Shown: positions 49,770-62,938, counted from the first letter of the stretch. The stretch is 64,000 nucleotides of DNA from Jaapia argillacea MUCL 33604 (GCA_000697665.1 KL197741.1:1-64000), one strand, 5' to 3'. Numbers and translations: made by a program. The notes: generated by a model from the sequence alone, not told the origin.

Positions 49770-52700
49770 AATTCTGATTCCTTATTCAGATCAAATTCGG
49801 CGGGAATAAAACACGGAGCGGTAAGATTCGTGCCTGTCTGTTTTGGCTTCAAGTCAGTTACGAGGCCAAGGACATGGGTTGAGAGGAAATGAAAGGAGAG
49901 GAAAAGAGACGCACACGATATGGGGGGTAGGAAAATGCAGATCCAAAGAGACGGGAGAAGATAAGAAGGGAAGGCGGTTCCGGACTGTACAGTTCAATGT
50001 TGGAATAGACTCCAACCCGGTGACCTCGTGCACCCGACCAATGCGAGCGACCCTGAGCAAACGGTCGCCGACTCGCGATGCTAATTGGCAGAAACAATCC
50101 CCAAATTATTCATGTATCATTGCTGAGATTTTGTATGCACAAATGTACGACCATGTGGATGTATGCTTGTAAGCCAGCTTGATCCATAGGACGAGCAGTA
50201 GCACTAGAGGGTTCAAAGCCTGAGTGCCGGACGGTTGAAATATGAATTTGACGAGGTTTCATCTTGAGATTCTCACTATCTAAAATACAAGTACTGGCGA
50301 AGGAATCATGAATGGGCGACCAAGTGTTCAATAATCCGATGGAAAAGTACTACGCCGTTGATGCTGACATAGGTAGTTCAAACCTACACAGAAGAGTGAC
50401 CCTGAGGTGCACATGACAGATGGTGATCATGGATGGTGGACAAGCTATCCTAAAGCTTTATGGCAATACAGGAGCGAAGCGAACCTCCCAACGACTTCAC
50501 ACGACTTCAGAAAACTGAGTGCTCTCTGCGGATTCACAAAAGGCGGATAGCGTTGGGTGTGGACCCGGGTCAAACGCACAGTACCTCGTCCGGCTCCAGC
50601 TGGTAATACGGTGCCTTCGACCCGGGAACAAGTTGAGAGCAGTTGATTGCAAAAAAGCTGAAGCTGGGTGGTTAAGCGTTGATGGTCGGCGAACAAGACG
50701 TATGCCATGAACCGGCGAGATACGAGAGAACCACAACGGAAGAATGGATCATAGTCCGTCGTCCTCGATGATGCATGGTGACATGCGGGCGTTGATATAT
50801 GAGTGAAATTGGTTCAGACATGAACTGGAAGCCAACATTTCCATCGGAGCTGGCTCGTCTCGAGTTTGAAGTCAAATTTCTGGTCAATGTGGCCTGGTCA
50901 AGCGAGCACATAAACCCGCGAACGAGCAGAGAAAGCGTAGTCCAAAGATGTTCGGAAACTGGAACACAAGCAGGTGTTCCAACTTCCGACGACACATAGT
51001 GGAGGAAAACGACACCAGAGAACGTTCAGTGAAACCAAGTTTGGAGCAAAACCGACCCAGACAAGGACCGCTTCGCATTGCGGTTTAGAACAGGCAGTGA
51101 CCAGTCGAGCACACTAGCTTGACAGATAGAAAGCGCTTGGAGCAATCGGCAGTTCAGTGATGTCCGATCAGCCTGCTAACTAACACATTCTTGTTCATGC
51201 CAGGTGTAAAATACCCTTACAGTCGTTTGCATATGAGACTGGAATCGCGTCCTCGCAAACCCATATTTGTTCGAACCAAATACTGTTAAGGTTCAGGAAC
51301 TCGGTCACACCCGGAACTCGGTCACCTTGGCTCTCAACGCCTTTCCATGCTTTGTAGACAGTTTTTTTTGCTACCATTGTAGAATAGATGTTCCTGACAT
51401 ACTGTATTCCAGTTTTGAAGCAAATCCACCCAATATTGAAGGAGAAATCAGCTGGCCGAGGGTGCAAAATCACGAAAGCAGTCCATTTCTCACGCGCAAC
51501 ACCACCCCTTCCTTTCGCTCTGTCTCTTCTGCCCCCAACACCATCTCGTTTTGCTCAGTTCAACTTTTGGCGTGCTCATTTGGATCTAAGCTACCTGAAT
51601 CTCTGTGAACTCTCCAATCCTACAAACGGGTTCTGAAGTACAAGCGTCGGACTATGATGATACTTGAAATATCCGATTTCAGAGGGTCAAGTCGGGATGG
51701 GGGATGAGGGATTCCACTTGTGCAGTAGTGACATCTGGTTTACAGTATGTCATTCTTTCGATCTCTCTGTAGCTAATCCATTTTTTTATAGGTTTTTCTC
51801 GTCATCATACATGTGTAGACATGCTAGACACTACGGAAGTGCTGATACCCCCTCTTCCTCACTCTCGAATGAAGATTTGGTTCCCTTGCAAGTCCACCAA
51901 CTCAATTTTGGTATTCAGTGATTCTGTGGCATCCTGGGTCCACGATAAGACCATTCCCATCGTGTTGGCACCCCTTGTTGTTGCTCAACACGCCTCATCT
52001 CACCACCCTACCCTTCCGAGCACCGATATCCCATCTCGGCCACTCATTTCATAACCCTGGTACTTTCGAATCGCCATAAGATAATTCTTCCATGTACCCA
52101 TATTATGTTTATGGGGTTCATTGCCGTCCTCTCCGAGCCCAAACAGCCCCGTCTGACTCTCCCCCCTCTCCCTGTGACTAGTGACCGAGTTCCCGGTCAC
52201 AACACTTGTTGAACTCGTCCTCCGAAAATATTTGTAGGACGATCTCAGACCACGATATAATTGTTTCAATGATTCTCATTCACGAGAACGAAGGTAGTCT
52301 ACATGTTAGAAAAGACCGCTAGTGATTCAGAGTGGGATTGAGGTAGATATTGAGAAAATACGCTAAGGTGACCGAGTTCTAGGCCTTGCACAGTATTGCT
52401 CTTTATGGTGGTGTTTGTCAGCTCTTACGGACCATTTGACAGGCCTAGTCCCTGCTGGACCCCAAAGAAGGCCATATTTGGCTCGAACAAACACGGTCTG
52501 CGAAAAGGCGATTCCAGTTTCATATGCAAACGACTGTAGCCACTTTGAATCGTTCCAGGATCAACCCTGCCGAACCCAGCAAGTTTCGGTACAGTCCAGT
52601 TCAAAATCAGCGGAGAATTTAGCATGGGAGAGACATCCAGGAGTTCGTGCTCCATGTACCGACTGAGCCTCGATCCAACACTAGTGATTTTTCGAGCCAG

Positions 52701-53640
52701 CACGTCCCCGCTTTTGATTTCCACGCCCGACTGGTCGTTTCAGTTGTATGTTTGAACGAGCCGCACCATCCAGCGCGCCAGAACCATCTCAAGTCGGATA
52801 ATGAGGAACGGGAAAATGCAAGCCATACTGACGGAATAGATAATGCGTCGACGAAGGCCATGGAGCAGACATGCCACCCGTAAATTAGGTCAATGATAGT
52901 GTTCGCGGTTGACTTGGAAGTGAACTACGAGACACACAGTACCTTCTAAAGTGACACGCAACGCCAAACAAACCTCCTGGTCCGTGCACGCAGCCGTCCA
53001 GCCATAAATTGGGTCCGTTGACAACTGAACAACTCATACTTACCTTGCAGGCGCATTCCCCTTCACCTACCAGGGAGTGCGGGCCACTGGAACCATCCAT
53101 AGCACGGCGACCCTGTCCTCAGAGGGTGACTTTGGTTTGTATGGGCTTCGGCTCATGCACCAGCTCAATATTTCCCTGTCCTGCTTCGGCCCTCGGGCTG
53201 GGCAGGCCTTTTTTTCGGCCCGAAAGAGGTCCTAACCCTAACCATACTATTCTCTATTATGGGCAATCTATGTTTTCTCTGAATCAGTGATCTCGCGGCA
53301 GGATGTACTGGAGTCGGAAGAGAGGATGATCAATCATCAATGCAATGATTCCTGAGTGAACACTCTAGCCGTATACTCAGCTGCACCTGGTTCGAATGCA
53401 ATGATATCAAAATGGTTGTATATAACTCGTATGGGTGAAACAATGAGATAACCGGGAAGTGGTGTACAAGTAACATGAAGAAGAAGGGATATCTACAATC
53501 TCATTGCATAAGTAAAACAAGTCCAGACTGATGCAAGAAAGTGTGGAACTGGTTCACATCCAGGTGGAGTGTGAGATATGCATTGATTAATTGAGCTCAT
53601 CCCTTATCTTTAAGGAACTAGGAGTTTATCAGAGGTGGTG
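49770..53640. other. Gene-poor region with inverted repeats
   Basis: About 3.9 kb with the peroxiredoxin promoter at its left. No complete gene can be supported. It contains an inverted pair (see 51219-52537) and several copies of a GGAACTCGGTCACC motif. Short frames such as 52425-52724 minus have no recognisable domain. Probably repeat-derived DNA. Confidence 0.5.
51219..52537. repeat. Inverted repeat pair with nested inverted motif
   Basis: Outer arms 51219-51281 and 52476-52537 are similar in opposite orientation, starting acagtcgtttgcatatga in both when read inward. Inner arms contain gaactcggtcacctt at about 51315-51329 and, inverted, at about 52366-52380. A further copy forms an imperfect palindrome at 52181-52200. 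No target duplication is evident and no transposase is seen. It may be the ends of an old element of about 1.3 kb, or an inverted duplication. Confidence 0.55.
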
Positions 53641-54836
53641 CTAGGGAGGAGTGGGTTCAGACTTACCGAGGCAATGGCTTTGGCATTGGCGATTGATAGG
53701 CTTGGGCAAAGGCCTCCCGATTACATCGCCCAATGGGGTTTTCACATAAATTAACCTCTCGGTATCCCAAAACGGTAGTGTTACGGTGCAGAGAGAAGGG
53801 CATGTACCCATAACTTGGGTAGCAAATTGCACGGGAGACACTCCACCAGGTATCTGGTGATGGGTTGAGGGTGGAGAGTAGGGGTTGAATGCAAGGTTCT
53901 CCAAACAAGTCGAATGGGCGAGGGACGAGCGAATGTCCTCAAGGTGAGGTGGTTCCTGACACCACTAAACGAGAGTGAGGGGTGAACTCGAAATAATAAT
54001 AAGATACAAGGCCATACCTTCAGCGAGTCATCGTGAATGCAAAGTGTCCGTAGGTTGGGGACACTTTCCACAAGTCGGCGGATGCAGCCGTGAAGAGGTG
54101 GTCCTTGACGATTTTCCCGATGCACACAAAGCGTCGTGAGGGTTTCGTTTATGGATCTCAACCCAATGAGAACCCTGTCCAATTCCTCTTCGAGATGAAT
54201 CTTGAGACATTGAATCGGTCTGTTTGTCCTGAGGGCGATGAAAACATTTGAAGAAGCCACCAAGCGAGAAAGGTTCGGTAGGATGGCTTCTGCATCGGCG
54301 AAGGCACGCAGTGGGACTCCATTTTGTACCCGACACGAGAGGCTGGTGATATTTGGGCGAGATTTGACGAATGCGATAAGAAAATCAACAGTTGCCCTGG
54401 ACGAAAAAACCATTCGAGAATCGAAGCGCGCTAGTTGGAGAGGACAGGCCTCGAAAATTGAAAATACTTCGAAAAGGTCAATCCTGAATTCGTCGTCCAC
54501 ATCAAGGATGAGTCTTTGGAGGTTGGGAAGGTGACGGAGCATTTGAGATATCCGAGCATAAATCTCGCAATCCCCTTCCCAGCACTGTCGGAACAGGATG
54601 GAAAATTCCTGGACCAACTTGCCTAAAAATGGTCTCTCCACCACCGCCTTGCACCATAACAAGAGTCCTCGAGTGTTCGAAAGGAACGTGTCCCGATATA
54701 GGAAGGGAGCCGCCTCTCTGTACCATGTCCGAGACGAGAGGCACAGGGTACATAAATCCTTCTTTTTGTCGATGGAGGAGATGATAAGTCGATATAGTTC
54801 GACGGGCAACGGTACGGCGAGGATCGTGTGTGGCAT
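53641..54836 (-). CDS. F-box-like/LRR protein, 377 aa
   Basis: Two exons, 54018-54836 and 53641-53955, joined by a 62-nt intron in phase 0. The start is the ATG at 54836; an upstream in-frame TTG is not used. The N-terminus VPLPVELYRLIISSIDKKKD followed by LCLSSRTWYREAAPFLYRD is the F-box-like pair common in Agaricomycetes. Leucine-rich strands follow (LPNLQRLILDVDD, RPNITSLSCRVQN, LPNLSRLVASSN, VPNLRTLCIHDD). Exon 2 adds EPPHLEDIRSSLAHSTCLEN and CPSLCTVTLPFWDTERLIYV. It is probably a substrate adaptor of an SCF ubiquitin ligase; the substrate is unknown. It is not close in sequence to the other two F-box genes here, and unlike them it is intact. Confidence 0.8.
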
Positions 54837-55879
54837 AGCGCGATTCAAAAACTTTGCTCTGTGTCTGTTATAAATCGGTGTTCCTCAACAGTGTATGGGA
54901 TCCGGCATATTCACTCACTCGATTTCACGGAGTATAAGTTCAAAATGAAGCAGAGAAAGTCACTGAATGACGCTATCGAGAAAGCTGCCAGGAAACGGAT
55001 GAAAGGAAGAGGCAAGTTTATAGTAATTTGCAAGTGGCACCGACAGTGGCTCGCACGACGTCGGATCCGGAATATTCGCGCTCTCTGCAGTCGAAAGCGG
55101 CAACACATCCATTGTTAAAAACTGGATAAACTCGACGTGCGAGGCCCGTGAGCCTGAGTAGGTGCAAAGCTACATTACGACGTCCACCAAGTGCCGTCAC
55201 GGTTCCCTTTCGCTTCCCCAGCCATGGACTTCCCGCCAATGATCGAGTTTCTCCTCTTGCCCCCTCGAGTTCACTCGCACTCTCTTCGTCTTATCCATCT
55301 CCATCACCAGTGACAAGTCCGTGCATTTGACCCCTGCTTCGTCTGTTCCATGCGACTGCGTTCCTTTTTCCGCCCTTTCCGGCAACGGTCGGCCTCTGCG
55401 CTGATCATGCCTGGCCGATCGACGTGTAGTTGAACTCGCTGAACCTCCCTATACTCCGAGTAAAGGCCTTGAGGCATGAGGGAGCTCCGCCCCACCTCCC
55501 TGACTCAGGTGCCATTCCTTCGACTCGATGACTACTCAAGTCCCGATCCACTCGCGGATTAACATGTCCTTCACGTTTTCTTCGCACCCTGACCTCCGGT
55601 GGGGAGGAGTTTCAAATGGAGTAATGACATTTGTATCCCCGCCCCGTTCACTCCGTCAATTGGACTGGACAACCTTCATCCCCGATATTAGGAATATCAA
55701 CCGCGCCCAATATTCCACCCCATGGTAGCATCTTTGCGACGTGTATTCCGCGATGGTTGTACACAGCCCAATAGCACTGGCATATAAACGACCTTTGTAC
55801 GCCCTCATTCTGCATCCGAAGTCATAATCCGCACCCAACTCAATCTGTTAAACAGCTTCGTCTGCACAAGTCCCCAACA
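54837..55879. promoter_or_regulatory. Divergent intergenic region with a TATA box for the aldehyde dehydrogenase
   Basis: TATAAA at 55783-55788 lies 92 bp before the ATG at 55880, with a ccaat-like cccaata about 15 bp upstream of it. The rest of the 1-kb stretch shows no recognisable gene. Confidence 0.55.
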
Positions 55880-57904
55880 ATGACCAGCTCACTCAAACAC
55901 ACCCCTTTGACCGAGATCGAAGAGGTAAACTCTTACCAGTCGCTCCGTCCACTGACCTATTCACATATCATTCCCACCCCAGATCCGCACTCGCCTAACC
56001 AAAACCTTCCAATCCAACCTCACCCTTCCCCTCCCCTACCGCCGCGCCCAACTCCTCCCTAGCCCGTATCATTCAACAAAACCACAAAACACTTGAATCG
56101 GCCCTTTTCACCGACCTCTCCAAATCGCCCTTCGAAACTACCATGGCGGAACTTGGTGCTGTAGTCCAAGCTGCTTTGAACGCAGCTGACAAGTTGGAAG
56201 AATGGACTAGGCCGGAGAAGGTAGAAGTGGAGGAATGGAGGAAGAATTGGGATACGACTGTTTATAGAAAGGCGAAGGGAATCGTTTGTATTATTTCGTG
56301 CGTTTGCCTTCTTTTTTTTCTTTGGTCATATGTTTTGGTGCTTACGATGGTGTATTCGCCTATTTCTCCCTTTGATCAGACCTTGGAATTACCCCTGCGC
56401 GCTCTCCCTGCTCCCTTTAGTAGGCGCCATAGTGGCTGGCTGCGCAGCAGCAATCAAACCATCCGAACTATCCTCCTGTACCTCAACCCTCCTCGCAACC
56501 CTCTTCCCCCAATACCTCGATCCATCATCATACTCAATAATCAACGGCTCCATCCCCGAAACGACCAAAATCCTCTCGTTGAAATGGAACCATATTTTCT
56601 TCGCTGGTGGTATCAAAGTGGGAAGGGTAGTAGCGGAAGCGGCTGCGAAATGGGTTTGTCCGTTGACGTTGGAGTTGGGAGGGAAGAGCCCTGTTTGGGT
56701 TGATGGAGGGAATACGGAGTTGGATATTGCTGCTAGGAGGATTTTGTGGGGTAAACAACAGAATACTGGCCAAGTAAGTTTCGTGGATTCACTCCTTCTC
56801 CGTTTTCACCAAGGCTTATATTTTTTGGCGTAGCTTTGCGTATCACCCGACTACGTCCTAATCCCTCGTTTCCATCAAGAAGCCTTCATAGCAGCCCTAG
56901 CGAAGGCGTATAAATCATTCTGGCCAGACGGTCCACTTGCACCTTCCTCTGATATCGGCAAGATCGTCAACGAGGCGCATTATTCGCGGATTGTAGATGT
57001 GTTGAAGAGGACTAAAGGAGAAGTCGTTCTTGGTGGGAAGTTTGGAGGGGAGGGAGAGAGGAGGTTGGAGGTTACTGTCGTTAAAGATGTTGGGTTGGGA
57101 CATTCGTTGATGGAAGAGTGAGTTTTGTGGTTCTCGGTCTCGGTCTCGGTTAGGTTCACGCTAATGAGGTTTGTGGTAGTGAGATATTCGGACCTGTGTT
57201 GCCTATCATCCCTATCGACGGCGATGTAGACGAAGCTTTGTCGATTATCAATAACCGGTATGTTTTCCCTCTCCCTCTCTCCTCACCCCCGTTCGCTCAC
57301 AAAGGGTTCGTTCAAGGCCCACTGGCGTCCCGCTGGTCATATATATCTTCTCCGAGAACGAAAAGACCAAAGAGAAATGTGCGTACCCGGGCCCACTCAT
57401 CTCATTTCGTCAACGGAATGGAATACTCACGATATGATTTTGTTTCAAGTCGTCAATGAGACTGATAGTGGTACTTTTGTGATGGATGATACATTCCAAC
57501 AACTCGCAGGTACGCATCACCAACCCCTTCTCACCCCCACCCTAGCACTCACCACACTCCTGTACTCGTTAGGTCATGAAATGCCTTTTGGAGGACACGG
57601 AGAATCCGGATGTACGTCATTACCCCCTTCCACGCCATACCTTACTAACCATCTTCAATTCCAGATGGAGGTTACCTAGGTATACATTCCTTCGATACAT
57701 TCACCCATCAACGTTCATTCATCAACGTCCCTTTCGCGTGAGTACTCTCTCGCCCCCCTCCATCGCACAGACCATTATTGAACCGCGATTTGTATATGGG
57801 ATGGAAGTGCGGAAAGCGTCCTGGGTGGTCGGTACCCTCCCTATTCGGAGCAGGCCTACGCTTTCTTTTCTGGCAGTGTGAACGTGCGTATCCCGGAGGT
57901 TTGA
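55880..57904 (+). CDS. Aldehyde dehydrogenase, class-3/fatty-aldehyde type, with one frame break
   Basis: Oxidises aliphatic aldehydes with NAD(P)+. The first exon, 55880-55924, joins the second at 55984. Landmarks: LTLPLPYRRAQLL, LARIIQQNHKTLES, SPWNYPCALSLLPLVGAIVA, IKPSELSS, FFAGGIKVGRVVAEAAAK, TLELGGKSPVWVDGG with the general-base Glu, NTGQ joined by splicing to LCVSPDYVLIP with the catalytic Cys, EIFGPVLPIIPID, VMDDTFQQLAG, MPFGGHGESG, and finally GRYPPYSEQAYAFFSGSVNV. The residue before the Cys is Leu where Thr is usual. Near 56055, between RRAQLL and LARII, one base seems missing, so the reading frame is broken once; all other parts are well kept. Either a recent loss or an assembly error. 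Yeast Hfd1 and the human FALDH group are the closest known types. Confidence 0.88.
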
Positions 57905-59329
57905 TGGGTGGGAGGTGTCGGAGAGGAGAATGTGTGTGGACTGGGACTCGGGAGTGATGCTTTGGGTTGTTGTAATCCCGTAGGGTTTATGAACACTGCG
58001 ATTTTATGTTATTTTCTCGGGGGTGGTGAGCGACTGGCGCCGAATCGCCTACGGTCCGACCAGGCTGGATCACCACATTTGCGTGGGACATATTGATGGG
58101 GCTGCAGTGGTGGGCGCCCTTCCGCATTCGGCTGAAACCTCGGGCTCGCGTGGCTGTTGTCCAGGTATTCGTGTTTGGCTCAGTTTTCCATTTTCACCGT
58201 CGTATACCCTGCGCATTCCGTAGTCTCTGTGAAGCTCAATCCAAACTCGCACTCGCTGTGTCATCGCATTCAAGACCTGGGGGGAGTTCTCAACCTGCAA
58301 ACTAACACCCATTTACTAGACCCTCTGCCGTTAGCCAAGGAATAACAGCTCTTGTCGGTGCCTCTGACTTTTTGCTCCCTCCAGTTTTTGGGCTTGGTTC
58401 CCCGACTCGTCGACCTGCATTGCTGTTATCGTTGGCGAAGTCGAGACATCCACGCGTCCTGTACCCATCTGGCGAGCGAAAGCAGCCCTAACGATTTCCC
58501 CTGAACGCAACCTTGTTTTCGACTGGCGGTTGGAAGCGAATAGATCGCCATTGTGTATACCTATGGCAGGATGAGTCGTGGTGTGGCGAACGTGGGGCAT
58601 GTGATGGACCCCGAATGCAGACTTCATCGCTCGACACCAGCTCTATGGGTGTGTGGCAATAGTGCGGTTTCGGAGCATTCAAATACCGAAAACCTTGAGC
58701 AAGCGGCGATCTCAACTTTCCAAAATCCAGTCAAGTACATTTCAGGACTTCATCGTAAGTATCTTAGCTCCGTCTCTCATCCAATTGTCGAGGTCGGCTC
58801 TGCGTATTCTTCCACATTTACGACGCGAGACTCCGAGATTCTTGCCCCAGAATTCCATTTGCTGCGTCAGGGAATGGTATCAGAGTTGGTGCCTCAGGAT
58901 GAGTCGCAAGTTACTCCCCGCCGGTGCACTAGTTCGACGGCGATTGCAACCTTGCGACTCGCGACTACTTAAGCCTTCAAACTCGCCAGCCCATCGTTTC
59001 TCGTTCCTCATCTTCCCCGTTCTTCGTGACAGGTGTCAGGACCATGGATCTCCCTGGATGACTTTGGATGCAAGTTTTGCCCTCGTGAACGCCTCACACG
59101 GAGGCCATCTTTCTCCGACTTTGTCTCGAGGTCTTGGTTCTGAAGCTAGTTGGTCCTATCCAATGGCGCAAACTGAGGGCACGATCTTAGAGCTCGTGGG
59201 TTGGATATAATGGTGATAGCGTCCACCCTGCATTTTTCGGTGTCAAGGGTCGAGAGCGGTCGTTCTGCCTTAAAAGACGGTGCGTTTGGGTCATCAAACC
59301 GTCATTCCTGTCTCCGCAGTACACCGAAC
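57905..59329. other. Intergenic; right part belongs to the 3.6-kb tandem duplication
   Basis: From about 58450 the sequence resembles 62065 onward (for example atctggcg(a/g)gcgaaagcag and tcaaataccgaaaaccttgagc), so this is the upstream region of the Cys-triad gene. No separate gene is supported. The segment just before the start codon, with ggatataatggtgatagcgt, is well conserved between the copies and probably contains the promoter and leader. Confidence 0.6.
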
Positions 59330-61453
59330 ATGAGTAACTTTCTCGACGTCACGCATATCCAGGCGAAGTCCTCTGTTCCTCTCTACGTTCGCCTAGCTGA
59401 TGGTTCCCGGCCGTCAGTCCAGAAAAATGTCTGGACCTGGCTCTGGGTTTACGGCTCTGCTATCCCCAACAACGCCTTCACCGCTTTCGACACTACCACA
59501 TCGGCCACAGTACCACTCGTAGTGGACTGTCGATTCAATTTGCTCTCGCCGACGAGGTTCTATCTCCGTGGCTTCTTGAACGGTTTAGAAGTCCTCTCTT
59601 CCCCGACCGTTGTCAATCCTCAGGGCTCGGGCAGCGGCACGGTCAGAATTAGCGACCTCGCCGTCAAATATCCGCTTCCATGCCCCATCGCGTATCGAGG
59701 CTCGTTCACATGGGTGTTGGGTGATGAACGCGACGAAATATGGGTGACTGGGACGAATCCTTCACCTCTAGAGTTGTATATTTTCAAGGCTCCCACAGGC
59801 ACTGCCATGTCGTTATGGCCATCCTACGGTATATCCGTTAACTTACTCCGCGCCTACCTGGCGATCTTCGACAACCGTAAAAGGATATGGACCGAGAGCG
59901 AGGCTCGCCGAGCTCTCGTGCAGAGTGTCTACGACGGGGCATTCCTGTATGATAACGCGTATGGCGCGTCTCGCTACACCACGAGCGTCTTAGGTGTGAC
60001 ATACAGGCTCGAGCTTTATTTCCAAGATTTCAATGGTAGTGCTACTGTGTAGTGCAACTGCTACGATATGGCGGGAATTGTGCAGGTCGCCCTCGCCCTC
60101 CATTCTGGGTACGACCAAGTCCGTTGGAACTTTATGGAGCCCTATGGATATATCAACACTACTCCGTATGTCCTCTTCTATATCCTGTGCTAAAGTATCT
60201 CATGCAGTTGCGTTAGTCTCAAAGGTTATCCTAACCCTTGTAACAATCCCTTCTGGGGCGGTTATAGATGGACTCCAAAGTCCTACACTTCAGCCAACTA
60301 CGCGGCGACGACCGCAAAGCTCAGGAGTCCGTTTTCAAACCACGCGTTTATTGCATTGCGGGTCGACAACAACCCGCTGAACAGCTTGGTTTTGGACGCC
60401 ACCAGCGGTCCTCACCTCGGTGACGAACGGCTCAGTCAATATTTGACCAACGCCATCGACATCAGTAAGCCCTTTGGTCCCTAATCAACCTCATTTACCA
60501 TCCCTCTGATCGTGATTCATCTAGCAACCAACTATTACGCACAATTCCACACCAGATACGGCACCGTCAACGACATCAATCCCAGCCAGAATGGCATCAC
60601 TTCGCTCCAGCCCTTAACCAGCGCCTCTACCTCATTCCAACCCGCTGCCACCGAGACTAGAGACATGTCATCGGTGGAAGAAACCCTAGATCGCGCCAAA
60701 GTCGAAAACTCCGATCCCCCACGCTTCACGCGTGTCCATTATAACTCCCTTCAACGTTCGGTGGTGCAGAAACTCTCCATCGATCTCGCCACGCAGAATG
60801 TTGAGCCCAGCGAGTATGGTTCGCGGTCTTATTGGCGTCTTGGGGGTGAAGCTGGGGTGGTTGAAGTTGAATTGGTCATTGCTGAATCACACGAAGTAGC
60901 TGTCGATGCCATGCGACAAGTCCTTTCTTGCATCTCCGCTCCCTTGGATATCATTTTCCCTTCGAATGCTGGTTTGGGCCAACGTTCGTTGAGTGGAGTA
61001 GGTGGGAGGGGATATATCCTTTTCGTCCGTGACAACGCCTTTGTCACGATTCAGGGTTTAGGTTCGAGCGAAGCGCTGAAAGGAGCGGCTACGCTTGTGG
61101 ATGAATTTTTGAAAGCTGCAGAGGTGGATGGTGGGGGGAGAGTCGACGGTCCCATCTTTCGTGGAGGTGTTCCTAGTGATCAGCCTCCTCGCAAAGTCAC
61201 ATTGGGAGAGATATTCGAAGTGGTTGTACCTGTTGACGACGCCGGTTGGATGGAAGCCAGTACCGATATCGGGATGGTACAGTTAGTGGGGATCGATAGG
61301 GAGCGTGCCACGTTCAAGTTTCACGCGGCGGGAGAAGGGTCTACGGAGATTGTGTTGGTGTTCATTCATGGGGAGACGATGAAGACTACGTCGACCAAGG
61401 TGGCTATTGAGATATTGCCTGGGAAGGAGGAGAGTCCTATGTTGGAGGTTTAG
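59330..61453 (+). pseudogene. Multidomain protein with Cys-His-Asp signature, copy 1, 671-codon frame with an in-frame stop
   Basis: Exons 59330-60165, 60217-60464 and 60525-61453 keep frame throughout. Residues 1-235 form a beta-rich region (VPLYVRLADGSRPSV, FTAFDTTTSATVPL). Then NCYDMAGIVQVAL with Cys244, FSNHAFIALRVD and LVLDATSGPHLG give the Cys, His, Asp order of transglutaminase-like/papain-fold enzymes. A domain with YWRLGGEAGVVEVELVIA and ILFVRDNAFVTIQG follows, then a beta-sandwich (LGEIFEVVVPVDDAGWMEAS, TFKFHAAGEGSTEIVLVF). Codon 241, three before the Cys, is a stop where copy 2 has Trp. Everything downstream is intact, which suggests the loss is recent or that the stop is read through. 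No signal peptide. Activity is inferred from motif order only. Confidence 0.7.
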
Positions 61454-62938
61454 TCGGGTTCGCGAGGGACGGTGTAGATGTTCCAGTGGACTTTCTTGAA
61501 AGTGTATGATTGGGTAGTTTCTTGTTCTCGTCCTTGTCCATCATGTCCGTCTCATGTAAGACTCGCTTTGCGGAGTAATCCACCCTGTGCTCGTGCATAC
61601 GTTCTCCCCCTTCAGCGTGATTTATATCCCAAGATGCGGTGATAAGTAATCTCGGGGCCAGGGTCTTTGGTTTGGGGGCTCATGGGACACTGTGGAAGGC
61701 CCTCACGACACTCGCGATGAATAAGAGCAGTACCATTCGGGAAGTCTCTTTGTTGAGGATTGCACTGCATCTGTTCGGGATATCAACTAGTCCATCGGTC
61801 CGCAAGATTATATTTTCCAGCCATCGCCGAGTCATGTGACTGCGTCCTGTGCTTTCACAGTGTGATTCACAGGCTTTCATTCCACTTCAATCTTCCGAGT
61901 CGCCGTTCCTGTGTCTATATCGTGCGCCGCTTCACTACATCCCGAATCCCTCACTTGCTGGACAAGGGAGGACACTCTCTAACTGCTCGCCTTCCGTCTC
62001 ATCGACCAGCATTGATCAACATGTGCTTCGACAGGAGCTGTTATTATTCGAGAAGGCGGAATCCATCCATCGTATATCCATCTGGCGGCCGAAAGCAGTC
62101 CTAACGATTTCACTGAACACGGTCTCGTTCTCGACTGGCAATGGGAAGCGAATAGGTCGCTATCGGTGTGTGGCTCTTGGCGAACGTTGGACACATGTGA
62201 TCGATCCCTCCCGAATGCAGTTGATTTCATTGCTCGACAAACCAACGTTATAGAGAGGGGCAGTAGTGTGGTCTCGGAGCGTTCAAATACCGAAAACCTT
62301 GAGCAGACGGCGATATCAACTTCCCAAATCCCCCCGATTACATCGCACCAAGACTTCGTCGGAAGTACCTGATCTCTGTCTCTTGGCATCCAGTCGCGCA
62401 GGTTAGCTCGCCTATTCTTCCACATTTACGACATGAGACTCGAAGGTTCTTGCCCCAGAATTCTATTCGCCGCGTCAAGGAATGGTATCAAAGTTTGTGC
62501 CTCACGATGAATCGCAAGTTATACCTCGCCGGTGCACTAGTTCGACGGCGATTGCAACCTTGGGACTCGCGACTACTTAAGACTTCAAAATCGCCAGCCA
62601 TCGTTCCTTTATCTTCATATTCCCCACCGTTCATGACAGGTGTCAGGACCATGGATCTCCCTGGATGTCTTTGGATGCAACATTTGCCCTCGTGAACACA
62701 CTTACATGGAGGCCATCTTTCTCCGACGTCGTCTCAAGGTTTCTACTCCTGAGAATATTCAGTCCTATCCAATGGCGCAAATTGAGGGGACGGTCTTAGA
62801 GCTCATGGGTTAGATATAATGGTGATAGCGTCCACCCTACATTTTTTAGCGTCACGGCTCGGGAGCGGTCGTTCTGTCTTAAAAGACGGTGCCCTTGGGT
62901 CATCAGACCATCATTCCTGTCTCCACAGTTCACCGACC
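61454..62938. other. Intergenic; right part duplicates 58.45-59.33 kb
   Basis: The left 600 bp is the 3' flank of copy 1. From about 62065 it is the upstream region of copy 2, with the same conserved leader segment. No other gene seen. Confidence 0.6.

Noticed and set aside
53226-53247. Telomere-like cctaaccctaacc
   Set aside because: Only two partial TAACCC units with no array around them; chance or an old trace, not a telomere.
53380-53400. tRNA T-arm-like ggttcgaat
   Set aside because: No A box, acceptor stem or cloverleaf could be built around it.
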